Below, piece by piece: positions 8,323 to 16,434 of a DNA stretch of 64,000 nucleotides. Under the pieces are notes generated by a model. That model was not told the origin of the DNA. It ran no database searches and saw only the letters and a program-made list of their open reading frames with translations. Position 1 is the stretch's first letter, and every line of letters starts with the position of its first letter. The translations under genes were made by a program, and so were the position numbers. The stretch comes from Catonella sp963545085 (GTDB lineage: Bacteria > Bacillota > Clostridia > Lachnospirales > Lachnospiraceae). The stretch spans positions 28,029 through 92,028 of the forward strand of contig CAUUHV010000004.1 of NCBI GenBank assembly GCA_963545085.1, given 5' to 3'.

Positions 8323-11205
8323 ATGGCTGACAAAAAGATTTCAGGGAAAAATTTCATAAGGATAAGAGGTGCTAAGGAGCACAATTTAAAAGGGATAAGC
8401 ATAGATATTCCAAGGGATAAATTCGTGGTTTTAACGGGGCTTTCAGGCTCGGGGAAATCTTCGCTCGCATTCGACACCATTTACGCCGAGGGACAAAGGC
8501 GCTATATGGAGTCGCTATCATCTTACGCAAGACAGTTTTTGGGGCAGATGGAAAAACCGAGGGTTGAGAGTATAGAGGGGCTTTCTCCGGCAATTTCCAT
8601 AGATCAGAAGTCCACGAACAGAAACCCGAGGTCAACAGTCGGGACAGTTACGGAAATATATGATTATTTAAGACTTTTGTATGCCAGAGTGGGCATTCCT
8701 CACTGTCCTAACTGCGGGAAAGAGATTCATAAGCAAACAGTTGACCAGATGACCGACGAGATTTTGAAGCTGCCGGAGCGCACTAAAATACAGCTTCTTG
8801 CGCCGATAGTAAGGGGCAGAAAAGGTGAGCATACAAAGGTACTTGAAAGCGCGAAAAAGAACGGTTATGTAAGGGTTATGATAGATGGAGAGCTGAGGGA
8901 GCTTTCCGAGGAAATCAAGCTTGAAAAAACGAAGAAACATAATATAGAAATAGTTATTGATCGTCTGATAGTGAAAGAAGGTATAGAAAAAAGGCTGACG
9001 GATTCCATAGAAACTGTCATGAAGCTTTCGGACGGTCTGCTTTTTGTGGAAGTGGACAGAGGGGAGCGTTTAAGTTTTTCCTCAAGCTTTTCCTGTCCGG
9101 ACTGCGGAATAAGCCTTGAGGAGCTTGAACCCCGTACCTTTTCTTTTAACAATCCTTTCGGTGCCTGCCCTGAATGCTTCGGACTCGGCTATAAAATGGA
9201 ATTTGATTCTGAGCTTATGATACCGGACAGGACAAAAAGTCTTTCGGACGGAGCTATTGTTGTAATGGGATGGCAGTCATCCGCGCAAAAAGGCAGCTTT
9301 ACAAGAAGCACTCTCGAAGCTCTTGCGAAGGAATATAAATTTGACCTAAAAACTCCTTTTAACGAGCTTCCCGCCGAAATACAGGATATGTTACTTCACG
9401 GAACCGGCGGAAGAGTTGTTAAGGTTCATTACAAGGGGCAAAGAGGCGAGGGAGTGTATGATGTTCCTTTTGAGGGACTTATTAAAAATGTGGAAAGAAG
9501 GTACAGGGAAACCTTTTCCGAAGCCTCAAAACAGGAATATGAGAGCTTTATGAGAACAACTCCGTGCAAGGCGTGCGGCGGAAAAAGGCTTAAACCTACG
9601 GCACTTGCAGTGACTGTAGGGAATAAAAATATTTCCTCCGTTACGGAGATGTCTATTATAGATATTAAAAAATTCTTCGAAAGTGTTGAAATGACACAGA
9701 CGCAAAGAAAAATAGGAGATATGATATTAAGAGAGATAAGGGCAAGACTTGATTTTTTAAATGATGTGGGACTTGATTACCTTACTCTTTCGAGGGCCAC
9801 GGGTACGCTTTCAGGCGGAGAAGCGCAGCGCATAAGACTTGCCACACAAATAGGCTCAGGTCTTGTGGGAGTGGCTTATATCCTCGATGAGCCGAGTATA
9901 GGACTTCATCAGAGAGATAACGATAAGCTCCTTGCTTCCCTTAAAAATTTAAGAGATATAGGAAACACCCTCATTGTGGTGGAGCATGATGAAGACACTA
10001 TGCGGGAAGCGGATTATATAGTGGATATAGGTCCGGGAGCGGGTGAAAGGGGCGGCGAGATTGTAGTCGCCGGCGATATAAACGACATTATGAAGTGTAA
10101 GGAATCTCTTACAGGAGCTTATCTTTCAGGCAGACTCCAGATTCCGGTTCCGAGTGAAAGAAGAAAGTCCGAGAATTTTATAGAGGTAAGGGGAGCGAGG
10201 GAAAATAATCTTAAGAACATAAATGTAAAATTCCCGCTCGGTGTAATGACGGTAGTTACAGGGGTTTCGGGTTCGGGGAAAAGCTCTCTTGTAAATGAGA
10301 TTTTATATAAAAGTCTTGCAAAAAAATTAAATAAGGCAAGAACAGTACCGGGCAATCACGATGAGATAATCGGAGTAGAACAGCTTGATAAAATAATAGA
10401 TATAGACCAGTCGCCTATAGGAAGAACACCGCGCTCCAACCCCGCTACCTATACGGGTGTATTCGACCTGATAAGAGATTTGTTTGCAGCCACACAGGAC
10501 GCTAAGGCAAGGGGGTACAGCAAAGGTCGTTTCAGTTTCAATGTAAAGGGAGGAAGGTGCGAAGCCTGCTCGGGTGACGGGATTGTAAAAATAGAGATGA
10601 ACTTTCTGCCTGATGTCTATGTGCCTTGTGAGGTCTGCGAAGGAAAACGCTATAACAGAGAAACTCTCGAAGTGAGGTACAAAGGAAAGACTATTTTTGA
10701 CGTGCTTAATATGACTGTTGACGAAGCTCTCGGATTTTTTGAAAATATACCTGCCATAAGAAGAAAAATAGAAACCTTAAGCGAGGTCGGACTCGGATAC
10801 ATAAGGCTCGGGCAGCCGTCTACGGAGCTTTCGGGCGGAGAGGCGCAGCGGATTAAGCTTGCGACGGAGCTTAGTAAAAGGAGTACCGGAAAAACGATTT
10901 ATGTGCTTGATGAGCCTACAACGGGACTTCATTTTGCAGATGTGCATAAGCTTATAAATATTTTAAGAAAGCTTTCGGAAGGCGGAAATACGGTAATTAC
11001 GATAGAGCACAATTTGGACGTAATAAAAACCGCGGATTATATTATCGACATAGGTCCCGAGGGCGGTGAAAGAGGCGGTACGGTTATTGCTGAAGGAACT
11101 CCGGAGGAAATATCGGAAAATAAAAAGTCATATACAGGAATATATATAAAAAAGATGCTTGACAGAGACAGGGAATGGGCGGTAAAAAGAGGAAGGAAAA
11201 ATTAA
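8323..11205 (+). CDS. uvrA: UvrABC system protein A (damage-recognition ATPase)
   Basis: 960 residues, slightly above the usual 940. UvrA dimers scan DNA for lesions and load UvrB. Two ABC ATPase modules are intact: Walker A loops GLSGSGKSSLAFD (near residue 40) and GVSGSGKSSLVNE (near 650), each with an LSGGEAQR signature and Walker B ILDEPSIGLH / VLDEPTTGLH. Zinc-binding cysteines occur in CPNCGKEI, CPDCG with ACPECFGLGY, and CEACSGDG with CEVCEGKRY. It starts 64 bp after uvrB with an AAGGAA site, so the two form one repair operon. Confidence 0.98.
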   Translation: MADKKISGKNFIRIRGAKEHNLKGISIDIPRDKFVVLTGLSGSGKSSLAFDTIYAEGQRRYMESLSSYARQFLGQMEKPRVESIEGLSPAISIDQKSTNRNPRSTVGTVTEIYDYLRLLYARVGIPHCPNCGKEIHKQTVDQMTDEILKLPERTKIQLLAPIVRGRKGEHTKVLESAKKNGYVRVMIDGELRELSEEIKLEKTKKHNIEIVIDRLIVKEGIEKRLTDSIETVMKLSDGLLFVEVDRGERLSFSSSFSCPDCGISLEELEPRTFSFNNPFGACPECFGLGYKMEFDSELMIPDRTKSLSDGAIVVMGWQSSAQKGSFTRSTLEALAKEYKFDLKTPFNELPAEIQDMLLHGTGGRVVKVHYKGQRGEGVYDVPFEGLIKNVERRYRETFSEASKQEYESFMRTTPCKACGGKRLKPTALAVTVGNKNISSVTEMSIIDIKKFFESVEMTQTQRKIGDMILREIRARLDFLNDVGLDYLTLSRATGTLSGGEAQRIRLATQIGSGLVGVAYILDEPSIGLHQRDNDKLLASLKNLRDIGNTLIVVEHDEDTMREADYIVDIGPGAGERGGEIVVAGDINDIMKCKESLTGAYLSGRLQIPVPSERRKSENFIEVRGARENNLKNINVKFPLGVMTVVTGVSGSGKSSLVNEILYKSLAKKLNKARTVPGNHDEIIGVEQLDKIIDIDQSPIGRTPRSNPATYTGVFDLIRDLFAATQDAKARGYSKGRFSFNVKGGRCEACSGDGIVKIEMNFLPDVYVPCEVCEGKRYNRETLEVRYKGKTIFDVLNMTVDEALGFFENIPAIRRKIETLSEVGLGYIRLGQPSTELSGGEAQRIKLATELSKRSTGKTIYVLDEPTTGLHFADVHKLINILRKLSEGGNTVITIEHNLDVIKTADYIIDIGPEGGERGGTVIAEGTPEEISENKKSYTGIYIKKMLDRDREWAVKRGRKN

Positions 11206-11244
11206 AGGCTTATGAGCAAGATTTAAGTCAAGGAGCAAAAGCAA

Positions 11245-11595
11245 ATGAAATATGTAAGACAATTTATGATAATAATGGCTGTGACCTGTGCAGGAGAATT
11301 TATTAAATTTCTCCTGCCCGTTCCCGTTCCGGCAAGTATATACGGACTATGTATAATGCTTATACTGTTAATTTCAGGAGTGTTGAAAGTCGAGCAGGTG
11401 GAGGAAGCTTCCAATTTTCTTATAGAAATAATGCCGCTTATGTTTATACCGGCTTCGGTAGGGCTTCTTGAAGCGTGGGGAGCTTTAAGCGGAATGTTAC
11501 TTCCGGTAATTGTGATAACCTGTGTTTCTACCGTCGCAGTAATAGCGATTTCGGGCAAAACTACGGAATTTATGTTAAAGAGGAAGAAAAAATGA
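11245..11595 (+). CDS. lrgA: CidA/LrgA family membrane protein
   Basis: 116 residues, almost entirely hydrophobic with four predicted helices; family motifs include LPVPVPASIYGL near residue 25 and FIPASVGLLEAWGAL around 70. LrgA/CidA proteins are holin-like membrane proteins tied to murein hydrolase control and, in some bacteria, pyruvate transport. The gene starts 40 bp after uvrA with AAGGAG nine bases before the ATG. Its stop overlaps the start of the next gene (ATGA), so LrgA and LrgB are translationally coupled. I infer function from the pair, not from any specific residue. Confidence 0.85.
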   Translation: MKYVRQFMIIMAVTCAGEFIKFLLPVPVPASIYGLCIMLILLISGVLKVEQVEEASNFLIEIMPLMFIPASVGLLEAWGALSGMLLPVIVITCVSTVAVIAISGKTTEFMLKRKKK

Positions 11596-12290
11596 ATTTA
11601 ATATCGCTTATAGAAAGCTCCGCCGCGTTCGGAGTCGTAGTCAGTATAATAGGTTATGAAATAGGCTCCGTATTAAAAAGAAAATTTAAATATGCCGTAC
11701 TCAATCCGCTTTTAATATCCATAGTTTTTGTAATATGCCTGCTGTCGGTTTTGAATATGAAGTATGACAGCTATTACGAGAGCGCAAAGTATTTAAGCTA
11801 TCTGCTTACACCGGCGACTGTTTGTCTTGCCGTTCCTTTATACAAGCAGCTTACGCTTTTAAAGAAAAATTTGGTGGCGATTTTAGTCGGTATAACATCG
11901 GGAGTTTTAGCCAATCTTATCTGTATATTTTTACTTTCGCTTCTTTTTAAGTTAAATCATAAGGAATACGTTACTCTGCTTCCGAAATCAATAACTACGG
12001 CTATAGGAATGGGAGTTTCGGAAGAATTCGGCGGATATGCGGCAATCACGGTCGCGGCTATAATTTTCACCGGAATTTTCGGAAATATAGCTGCTGTAGG
12101 AATTTGCAAAGTTGTGAGGGTGATAGACCCGATTGCAAAGGGTGTGGCGATAGGTACGGCTTCACATGCGATAGGAACGGTGAAAGCTATGGAGCTCGGA
12201 GAAGTGGAAGGAGCTATGAGCAGCCTTTCGATTGTGGTATGCGGAATTATAACCCTTGTGGGAGTCTCCGTATTTGCAGGACTGATATAA
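11592..12290 (+). CDS. lrgB: LrgB family membrane protein
   Basis: About 232 residues from the ATG at 11592, which overlaps the lrgA stop. It is a polytopic membrane protein carrying the LrgB signatures LLPKSITTAIGMGVSEEFGGYAA (in the middle) and AIGTASHAIGTVKAMELGE near the C-terminus. LrgB works with LrgA in the membrane; the complex is implicated in cell-lysis control or in uptake of pyruvate and related acids. A strong terminator follows at 12304. Confidence 0.9.
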   Translation: MNLISLIESSAAFGVVVSIIGYEIGSVLKRKFKYAVLNPLLISIVFVICLLSVLNMKYDSYYESAKYLSYLLTPATVCLAVPLYKQLTLLKKNLVAILVGITSGVLANLICIFLLSLLFKLNHKEYVTLLPKSITTAIGMGVSEEFGGYAAITVAAIIFTGIFGNIAAVGICKVVRVIDPIAKGVAIGTASHAIGTVKAMELGEVEGAMSSLSIVVCGIITLVGVSVFAGLI

Positions 12291-12303
12291 AATCAAATAT
12301 AAT

Positions 12304-12341
12304 CCCCCGATTATTTATAAAACGTTGTGAATAATCGGGGG
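12304..12341 (+). terminator. terminator after lrgB
   Basis: CCCCCGATTATT (12304-12315) pairs perfectly with AATAATCGGGGG (12330-12341) across a 14-base loop. The downstream T-tract is weak (TAAATTCTTGTGTTTTT), but the perfect 12-bp stem straight after the operon end supports termination. Confidence 0.75.
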
Positions 12342-12431
12342 TAAATTCTTGTGTTTTTATAATGAGGTTTATAATTCGCAATTTTAAGCAATATTTATAA
12401 AAATGATTAAAAAGTCTGATTATAAAAACAG

Positions 12432-12459
12432 TTGCGGCACAAATAAAATTTGGTATAAT
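12432..12459 (+). promoter_or_regulatory. promoter of the binding-protein/LuxR operon
   Basis: -35-like TTGCGG (12432-12437), a 16-bp spacer ending in TGG (extended -10), and a consensus TATAAT (12454-12459). It lies about 50 bp before the lipoprotein gene at 12508, the only gene it could serve on this strand. Confidence 0.6.
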
Positions 12460-12507
12460 ACATAAAAGAAAAGCGAATGAAAAAGAGAGGGAAAAAGGAG
12501 ACGGGAG

Positions 12508-13944
12508 ATGGTGAGAAAACGGTGTAAAGAGTGGGGGGAGCTGTTATTTTTTACTGTATCGGTTCTTATGCTTTCGTTTACTTTGATAAGCTGCGCAGGC
12601 TCCGCGAAAAAGAGCGAGCCTGTTGTTATTACGCTGTGGCATGTGTACGGCGGTCAGGTGGATTCTCCGCTAAATAAGATAATAGAACGCTTTAACGACA
12701 CATACGGTAAGGAACAGGGCATTTATGTGCAGGTTACAAGCGTGTCAAATACCAACACCATTCATGAAGCGGTACTTGCGGCGGGAAGAAAAGAGCCGGG
12801 AGCGGCGGAGCTTCCGGACATTTTTGTTTCATATCCGAAAACGGTGCTTTCGCTGCCGGACCCGAACATTTTAGTGGATTACAGAGACTATTTTAACGAT
12901 GAGGAGCTCGACAGATATTTTCCTGAATTTATTGAAGAGGGAATGATAAACGGCAAGCTTCTGGTTTTTCCGGTTGCTAAATCCACAGAGATTATGTTTA
13001 TAAACAAGACCCTTTTTGACCGTTTCGCCAAGGAAACGGGGGCAGATGAAAAGGAGCTTTCCACATGGGAAGGGCTCTTTAAAATGGCGGAAAAGTATAC
13101 CGAGTGGACAGACGAAAAGACACCGGATATTCCGAATGACGGCAAAAGTTTTTTCGTTCATGACTATCACTTCAATTATTTTCAGGTAGGCTGTGAATCC
13201 CTCGGAGAACATTTTTTTACTGACGGCGATAAGGAAAGAAGCCTTGCGTTCGGACCTATATTTAAGAGAGCGTGGCTTCCTTATGCGAATGCGGCGCTTT
13301 CAGGCGGAGTGTGGCTTAGAGAAGGCTACGCTACGGAGCCTCTCCGTACAGGCGGCGCGATTGTGAGCATGGCGTCTTCCGCGAGCGTGTTGTATTATGA
13401 AGATATAGTCACCTACGAAGATAATACCTCGGAGCCGATTGAGGTGAAGGCATATCCGGCGCCTGTTTTTGAAGGCGGTGAAAAACTCGTTATGCAAAGG
13501 GGTGCAGGCTTTTGTGTAACGAAGTCGGTGCCGGAAAAAGAAAAAGCGGCTGCCGAGTTCCTGAAATGGCTTACTGAGCCGAAAAATAATGTGGAATTTG
13601 TAACAACTACAGGATATATGCCCGTAACAAAAGAAGCATCCCGTTTACTTCCGGAGTTTGTAAAAAAGCTTGAAAGCTCAAAATACAGGAGTCTTTATGA
13701 CGCGATAGCAAAGACTCAGGCGGAATATCGTTTCTATACGGCTCCTCAGCTGCCGGATTATCTTGACCTTGAAATGCGCTTTGAGAAGAATGCACGTCTG
13801 GAGCTTTCAAGGGCAAAGCAGGAGTATGAAGCCGTATTGGAAAAGCTTAAGTCGGAAAAGGATATTTCAGACGAGGAAAAACAGAGAGAAAAAGAACGCT
13901 GTATGGAAGAAGCGTATAAAAATATAATCAGTATTATGAAGTGA
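12508..13944 (+). CDS. extracellular solute-binding lipoprotein, family 1, orphan
   Basis: 478 residues. A type II signal peptide ends in the lipobox LISC, so the protein is anchored outside the membrane. The mature part starts VVITLWHVYGGQ, the standard opening of family 1 sugar-binding proteins, and continues with the VSYPKTV and RGAGFCVTKSVPEKEKAAAEFLKWL segments of that fold. The C-terminus carries an unusual charged helical extension of about 45 residues (EKLKSEKDISDEEKQREKE). No permease or ATPase gene lies nearby; instead a membrane-bound LuxR regulator starts 22 bp downstream. It may therefore act as a ligand sensor and not only as a transport component. Confidence 0.88.
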   Translation: MVRKRCKEWGELLFFTVSVLMLSFTLISCAGSAKKSEPVVITLWHVYGGQVDSPLNKIIERFNDTYGKEQGIYVQVTSVSNTNTIHEAVLAAGRKEPGAAELPDIFVSYPKTVLSLPDPNILVDYRDYFNDEELDRYFPEFIEEGMINGKLLVFPVAKSTEIMFINKTLFDRFAKETGADEKELSTWEGLFKMAEKYTEWTDEKTPDIPNDGKSFFVHDYHFNYFQVGCESLGEHFFTDGDKERSLAFGPIFKRAWLPYANAALSGGVWLREGYATEPLRTGGAIVSMASSASVLYYEDIVTYEDNTSEPIEVKAYPAPVFEGGEKLVMQRGAGFCVTKSVPEKEKAAAEFLKWLTEPKNNVEFVTTTGYMPVTKEASRLLPEFVKKLESSKYRSLYDAIAKTQAEYRFYTAPQLPDYLDLEMRFEKNARLELSRAKQEYEAVLEKLKSEKDISDEEKQREKERCMEEAYKNIISIMK

Positions 13945-13966
13945 ATCGTTGAAACGAGGGAAATGG

Positions 13967-15613
13967 ATGAGAAACGGAACGGGAAAAAAAACCGATATAG
14001 GTAAAATACTGTCCGTAAAGCAAATGATAAAAGGTTTGAAAGCGCAGAGCGGTTCGATGCGCAGAAAACTGTTACTTTATATGTGTTTTTTTGTTCTTGC
14101 GGGAAGCTGTATCCTGATAATTACGCTAATGGGAACGGGAGTTTTTAAAGAAAGCAGACGGAGCCTTGAGCAGAGCCTTACTTTGCAGCTGCAAAACAGT
14201 GAGAAGGATATAAGAGAGCTTATGGATTTTCAGGTCGGAAATACGATAAAGCTGTCCGAGCGTTTAAAGGCGGCGCTTGAGAATGATACTCTCACTTATC
14301 CGTACGATATTAAAGAGATTGAGAATAATTCCGAGAAAATTAAGAAGATGCAGCTGTCTATTTATCCGTTAATCGAGAATACGCTGAATATTACCCGCGT
14401 GAGCGGTGTTTTTGCTATTTTTGATGCTACGGTTAATAAGGAGGCTCCGGGAGCGGAGCATTCGCGAACCGGAGTTTATCTCCGTGTGGCAAATGTGAGC
14501 AGTGGAAACGCACCGGAAAATGACATATTTCTGTTCAGGGGAAATCCCGAGGTTGCCATGCAAAACCATATTCAGCTTCACAACCGTTGGAATATGGAGT
14601 TTAATACAGAACAGATGGAGTGGTATAACACTCAGTTTGTCTCAAAAGATGAGGGAAAAGAATATCTTTGGATTGACAGGCATAGTGTACGGGGAACATG
14701 GGAAAACGGAGTTTTTTTGAGTGTGCCGGTAACAGGGAGTACCGGAAACGGCTACGGGCTATGCGGGCTTGAAATCAGCAATCTTTTGTTCAGCCTCAGA
14801 TACCCTGCCGTAGAGAGCAGATACGGAGAAATGATTACCGCCCTTGTGCCGATTGAAGGAGACAGTCTGCTTTTATCAAGCGGTCTGACAGGTCAGCAGG
14901 GAGACGCTTATCTGAACGGGGTCGAAGAATTCCATATTGAATACGGGAGCGGATTCAATATTTATAAAAGTGACGGAAGAAATTATCTCGGAACGCACCG
15001 CAGCATAGAAGGCGCAAAGGATGATAAAGGAAGAACGTGGGCAATTGCCGTATTTCTTTCCTATGATGATTACAAGGAACAGGTGGGAAGGCAAAGAGCA
15101 AAGGCTATTATTGCCCTGTCGGTATTTATACCTGTAATGCTTTTAGGCGCCTTTATTCTTTCACACCATTTTGTAAAGCCTATAGTACAAGGGCTTGAAG
15201 AACTTAAAAGCGAAGAATCAAGACAAAAAAGAAAGACTACATCAGGTATTTCGGAGATAGACGCGCTTGCGGAGTTTCTGGCGCTTAAGAATGATGAATA
15301 TAGAAACGGAGGTAAAGCGGAGCCGACTTTGCCTCCGGATATAGAGGAGCTGTTTGATAATTTTATTGAGAATTCAAAGAAGCTTACCGTATCCGAGCAC
15401 AATATTCTGGATTACTATGTTAAGGGATATGAGATTGCGGAAATACCGGATCTGGCATGTATAAGCCTGAATACGGTAAGGAAGCATAACCGGAGCATTT
15501 ATGAAAAGCTTAATGTCAAATCTAAGGATGAACTTCAGCTTTATACTGACTTATTGAAGCGTTGCGGAAGAATCGGAGAACTCGAGCGACAAGTTGATAT
15601 GCAAAATATGTAA
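13967..15613 (+). CDS. transmembrane LuxR-type one-component regulator
   Basis: 548 residues from the ATG at 13967, which has GAGGGAA seven bases upstream; a TTG at 13949 is less likely. Layout: short cytoplasmic tail, membrane helix about 34-56, a ~320-residue extracellular sensor region of unknown family, second helix about 380-400, a linker, and a C-terminal LuxR/GerE DNA-binding domain about 473-526 (LTVSEHNILDYYVKGYEIAE and LNTVRKHNRSIYEKLNVKSK). No histidine kinase, HAMP-kinase or receiver domain is present, so one polypeptide would sense outside and bind DNA inside. It shares an operon with the orphan binding protein at 12508, the likely signal partner. Confidence 0.82.
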   Translation: MRNGTGKKTDIGKILSVKQMIKGLKAQSGSMRRKLLLYMCFFVLAGSCILIITLMGTGVFKESRRSLEQSLTLQLQNSEKDIRELMDFQVGNTIKLSERLKAALENDTLTYPYDIKEIENNSEKIKKMQLSIYPLIENTLNITRVSGVFAIFDATVNKEAPGAEHSRTGVYLRVANVSSGNAPENDIFLFRGNPEVAMQNHIQLHNRWNMEFNTEQMEWYNTQFVSKDEGKEYLWIDRHSVRGTWENGVFLSVPVTGSTGNGYGLCGLEISNLLFSLRYPAVESRYGEMITALVPIEGDSLLLSSGLTGQQGDAYLNGVEEFHIEYGSGFNIYKSDGRNYLGTHRSIEGAKDDKGRTWAIAVFLSYDDYKEQVGRQRAKAIIALSVFIPVMLLGAFILSHHFVKPIVQGLEELKSEESRQKRKTTSGISEIDALAEFLALKNDEYRNGGKAEPTLPPDIEELFDNFIENSKKLTVSEHNILDYYVKGYEIAEIPDLACISLNTVRKHNRSIYEKLNVKSKDELQLYTDLLKRCGRIGELERQVDMQNM

Positions 15614-15630
15614 ATTGATGTTTATACAAG

Positions 15631-15684
15631 AAAAAAGCTGCACTATAGTTGTGGAAAATACACAAAAATAGTGCGGCTTTTTTG
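15631..15684 (+). terminator. terminator after the LuxR gene
   Basis: AAAAAAGCTGCACTAT pairs with ATAGTGCGGCTTTTTT (one mismatch) around an 18-base loop. The A-run and T-run at the two ends make it able to work from either side. It lies 18 bp after the stop codon. Confidence 0.85.
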
Positions 15685-15797
15685 TGCCAAAATTACATTA
15701 TCCAATGAATAATATCATAATTTGACTGTATTTTTTCGGCAAAAGTATTCTTGGGGTAATGTTTTTTTAATGTATTTTTTGATAAAAAAGTCATATA

Positions 15798-15952
15798 AAA
15801 GACGATGAGGGAATTATTGATACCGTCATAACCGGACCGGGAAAGACATATATCCGGACTATGTCGTTACCGAGATTCGCAGAGATGGTGTATCCGTTTA
15901 TTATAACACAAAAGAGGCAGTAAAAGCTGTTTGGAATCTTTTCAGAAACTGA
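15798..15952 (+). pseudogene. frameshifted gene remnant
   Basis: Two adjoining frames carry protein-like sequence. One reads KDDEGIIDTVITGPGK from 15798; after a one-base slip the second reads KDIYPDYVVTEIRRDG, VSVYYNTKEAVKAVWNLFRN and stops at 15952. Together they look like the last 50 residues of a gene with a frameshift and no start. Just after it, a strong GGAGGTG and ATG (15998) open a frame that stops after four codons, another sign of decay. The parent family is not recognised. Confidence 0.4.
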
Positions 15953-16034
15953 ATGAAATAGATTTAGGAAAAATCTTAACAACAGGAGGTGATAAATGAA
16001 AGAAGCTTGAATTTCATATAAGCTATATGAGCGG

Positions 16035-16150
16035 TCACAGCTGTGATTTTGCGTATTCTTACAAAATTTGTCATTTGTAAGAATATACCTTTCGTTAAAA
16101 CAAATTCCTAAAGTAAATCTAACCCGTAGACATTACTTTAGGAATTTGTT
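16035..16150. repeat. three successive inverted repeats in gene-free DNA
   Basis: TCACAGCTGTGA (16035-16046) is a perfect palindrome. GTATTCTTACAAA (16053-16065) pairs with TTTGTAAGAATATAC (16074-16088), one base bulged. AACAAATTCCTAAAGTAA (16099-16116) pairs perfectly over 18 bp with its partner at 16133-16150 across a 16-base loop. None has a convincing U-tract. They lie in the decayed stretch 15690-16200 and could be end sequences of a lost element or a structured RNA. Confidence 0.55.
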
Positions 16151-16222
16151 ATTGCAATGATTCAAAAAAGAAAAAAATTAAGTATGTTTATAGACTGTAA
16201 TATGGTATAATGTAAAAGTGCA

Positions 16223-16377
16223 AGTGTCAAAAATATAAAAATCCGGAAAGGACTTACAGTAGGATTTATTATTTTCCTATTACGAACAATATGGGTGAAC
16301 AGCCGTTTTTCAAAGAAAAACAGACGGGTTACAAATATTGACCGAAGGATTGTGAGAGTCGTCGGACGGAGCAATCC
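16223..16377 (+). repeat. three-hairpin repeat element, copy A (first hairpin decayed)
   Basis: Same module order as the copy at 63738-63895. The first arm GTGTCAAAAATATAAAAATCC (positions 16223-16243) has a partner at 16261 that has drifted. The second hairpin starts AACAATAT and closes with AATATTG, with GTTTTTC pairing GAAAAAC inside. The third runs from AGGATTG (16345) to GCAATCCT (16370-16377). A TATAAT hexamer at 16205-16210 places the element within the likely 5' leader of the SPFH gene that starts at 16435. Confidence 0.6.
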
Positions 16378-16434
16378 TGTCTTGTATTATATATTAAGTC
16401 GTTCATGAAAATATATTCATAAAGGAGGTTGTTT

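Noticed and set aside
12104..12334. A 76-codon frame overlapping the end of lrgB
   Set aside because: It is a shadow of lrgB in another frame with unlikely composition (many Arg, Cys and Gly) and runs into the terminator.
16035..16150. CRISPR-like array or terminator series
   Set aside because: The three stems are unrelated in sequence, not evenly spaced, and lack U-tracts; no repeat-spacer pattern occurs anywhere in the window.
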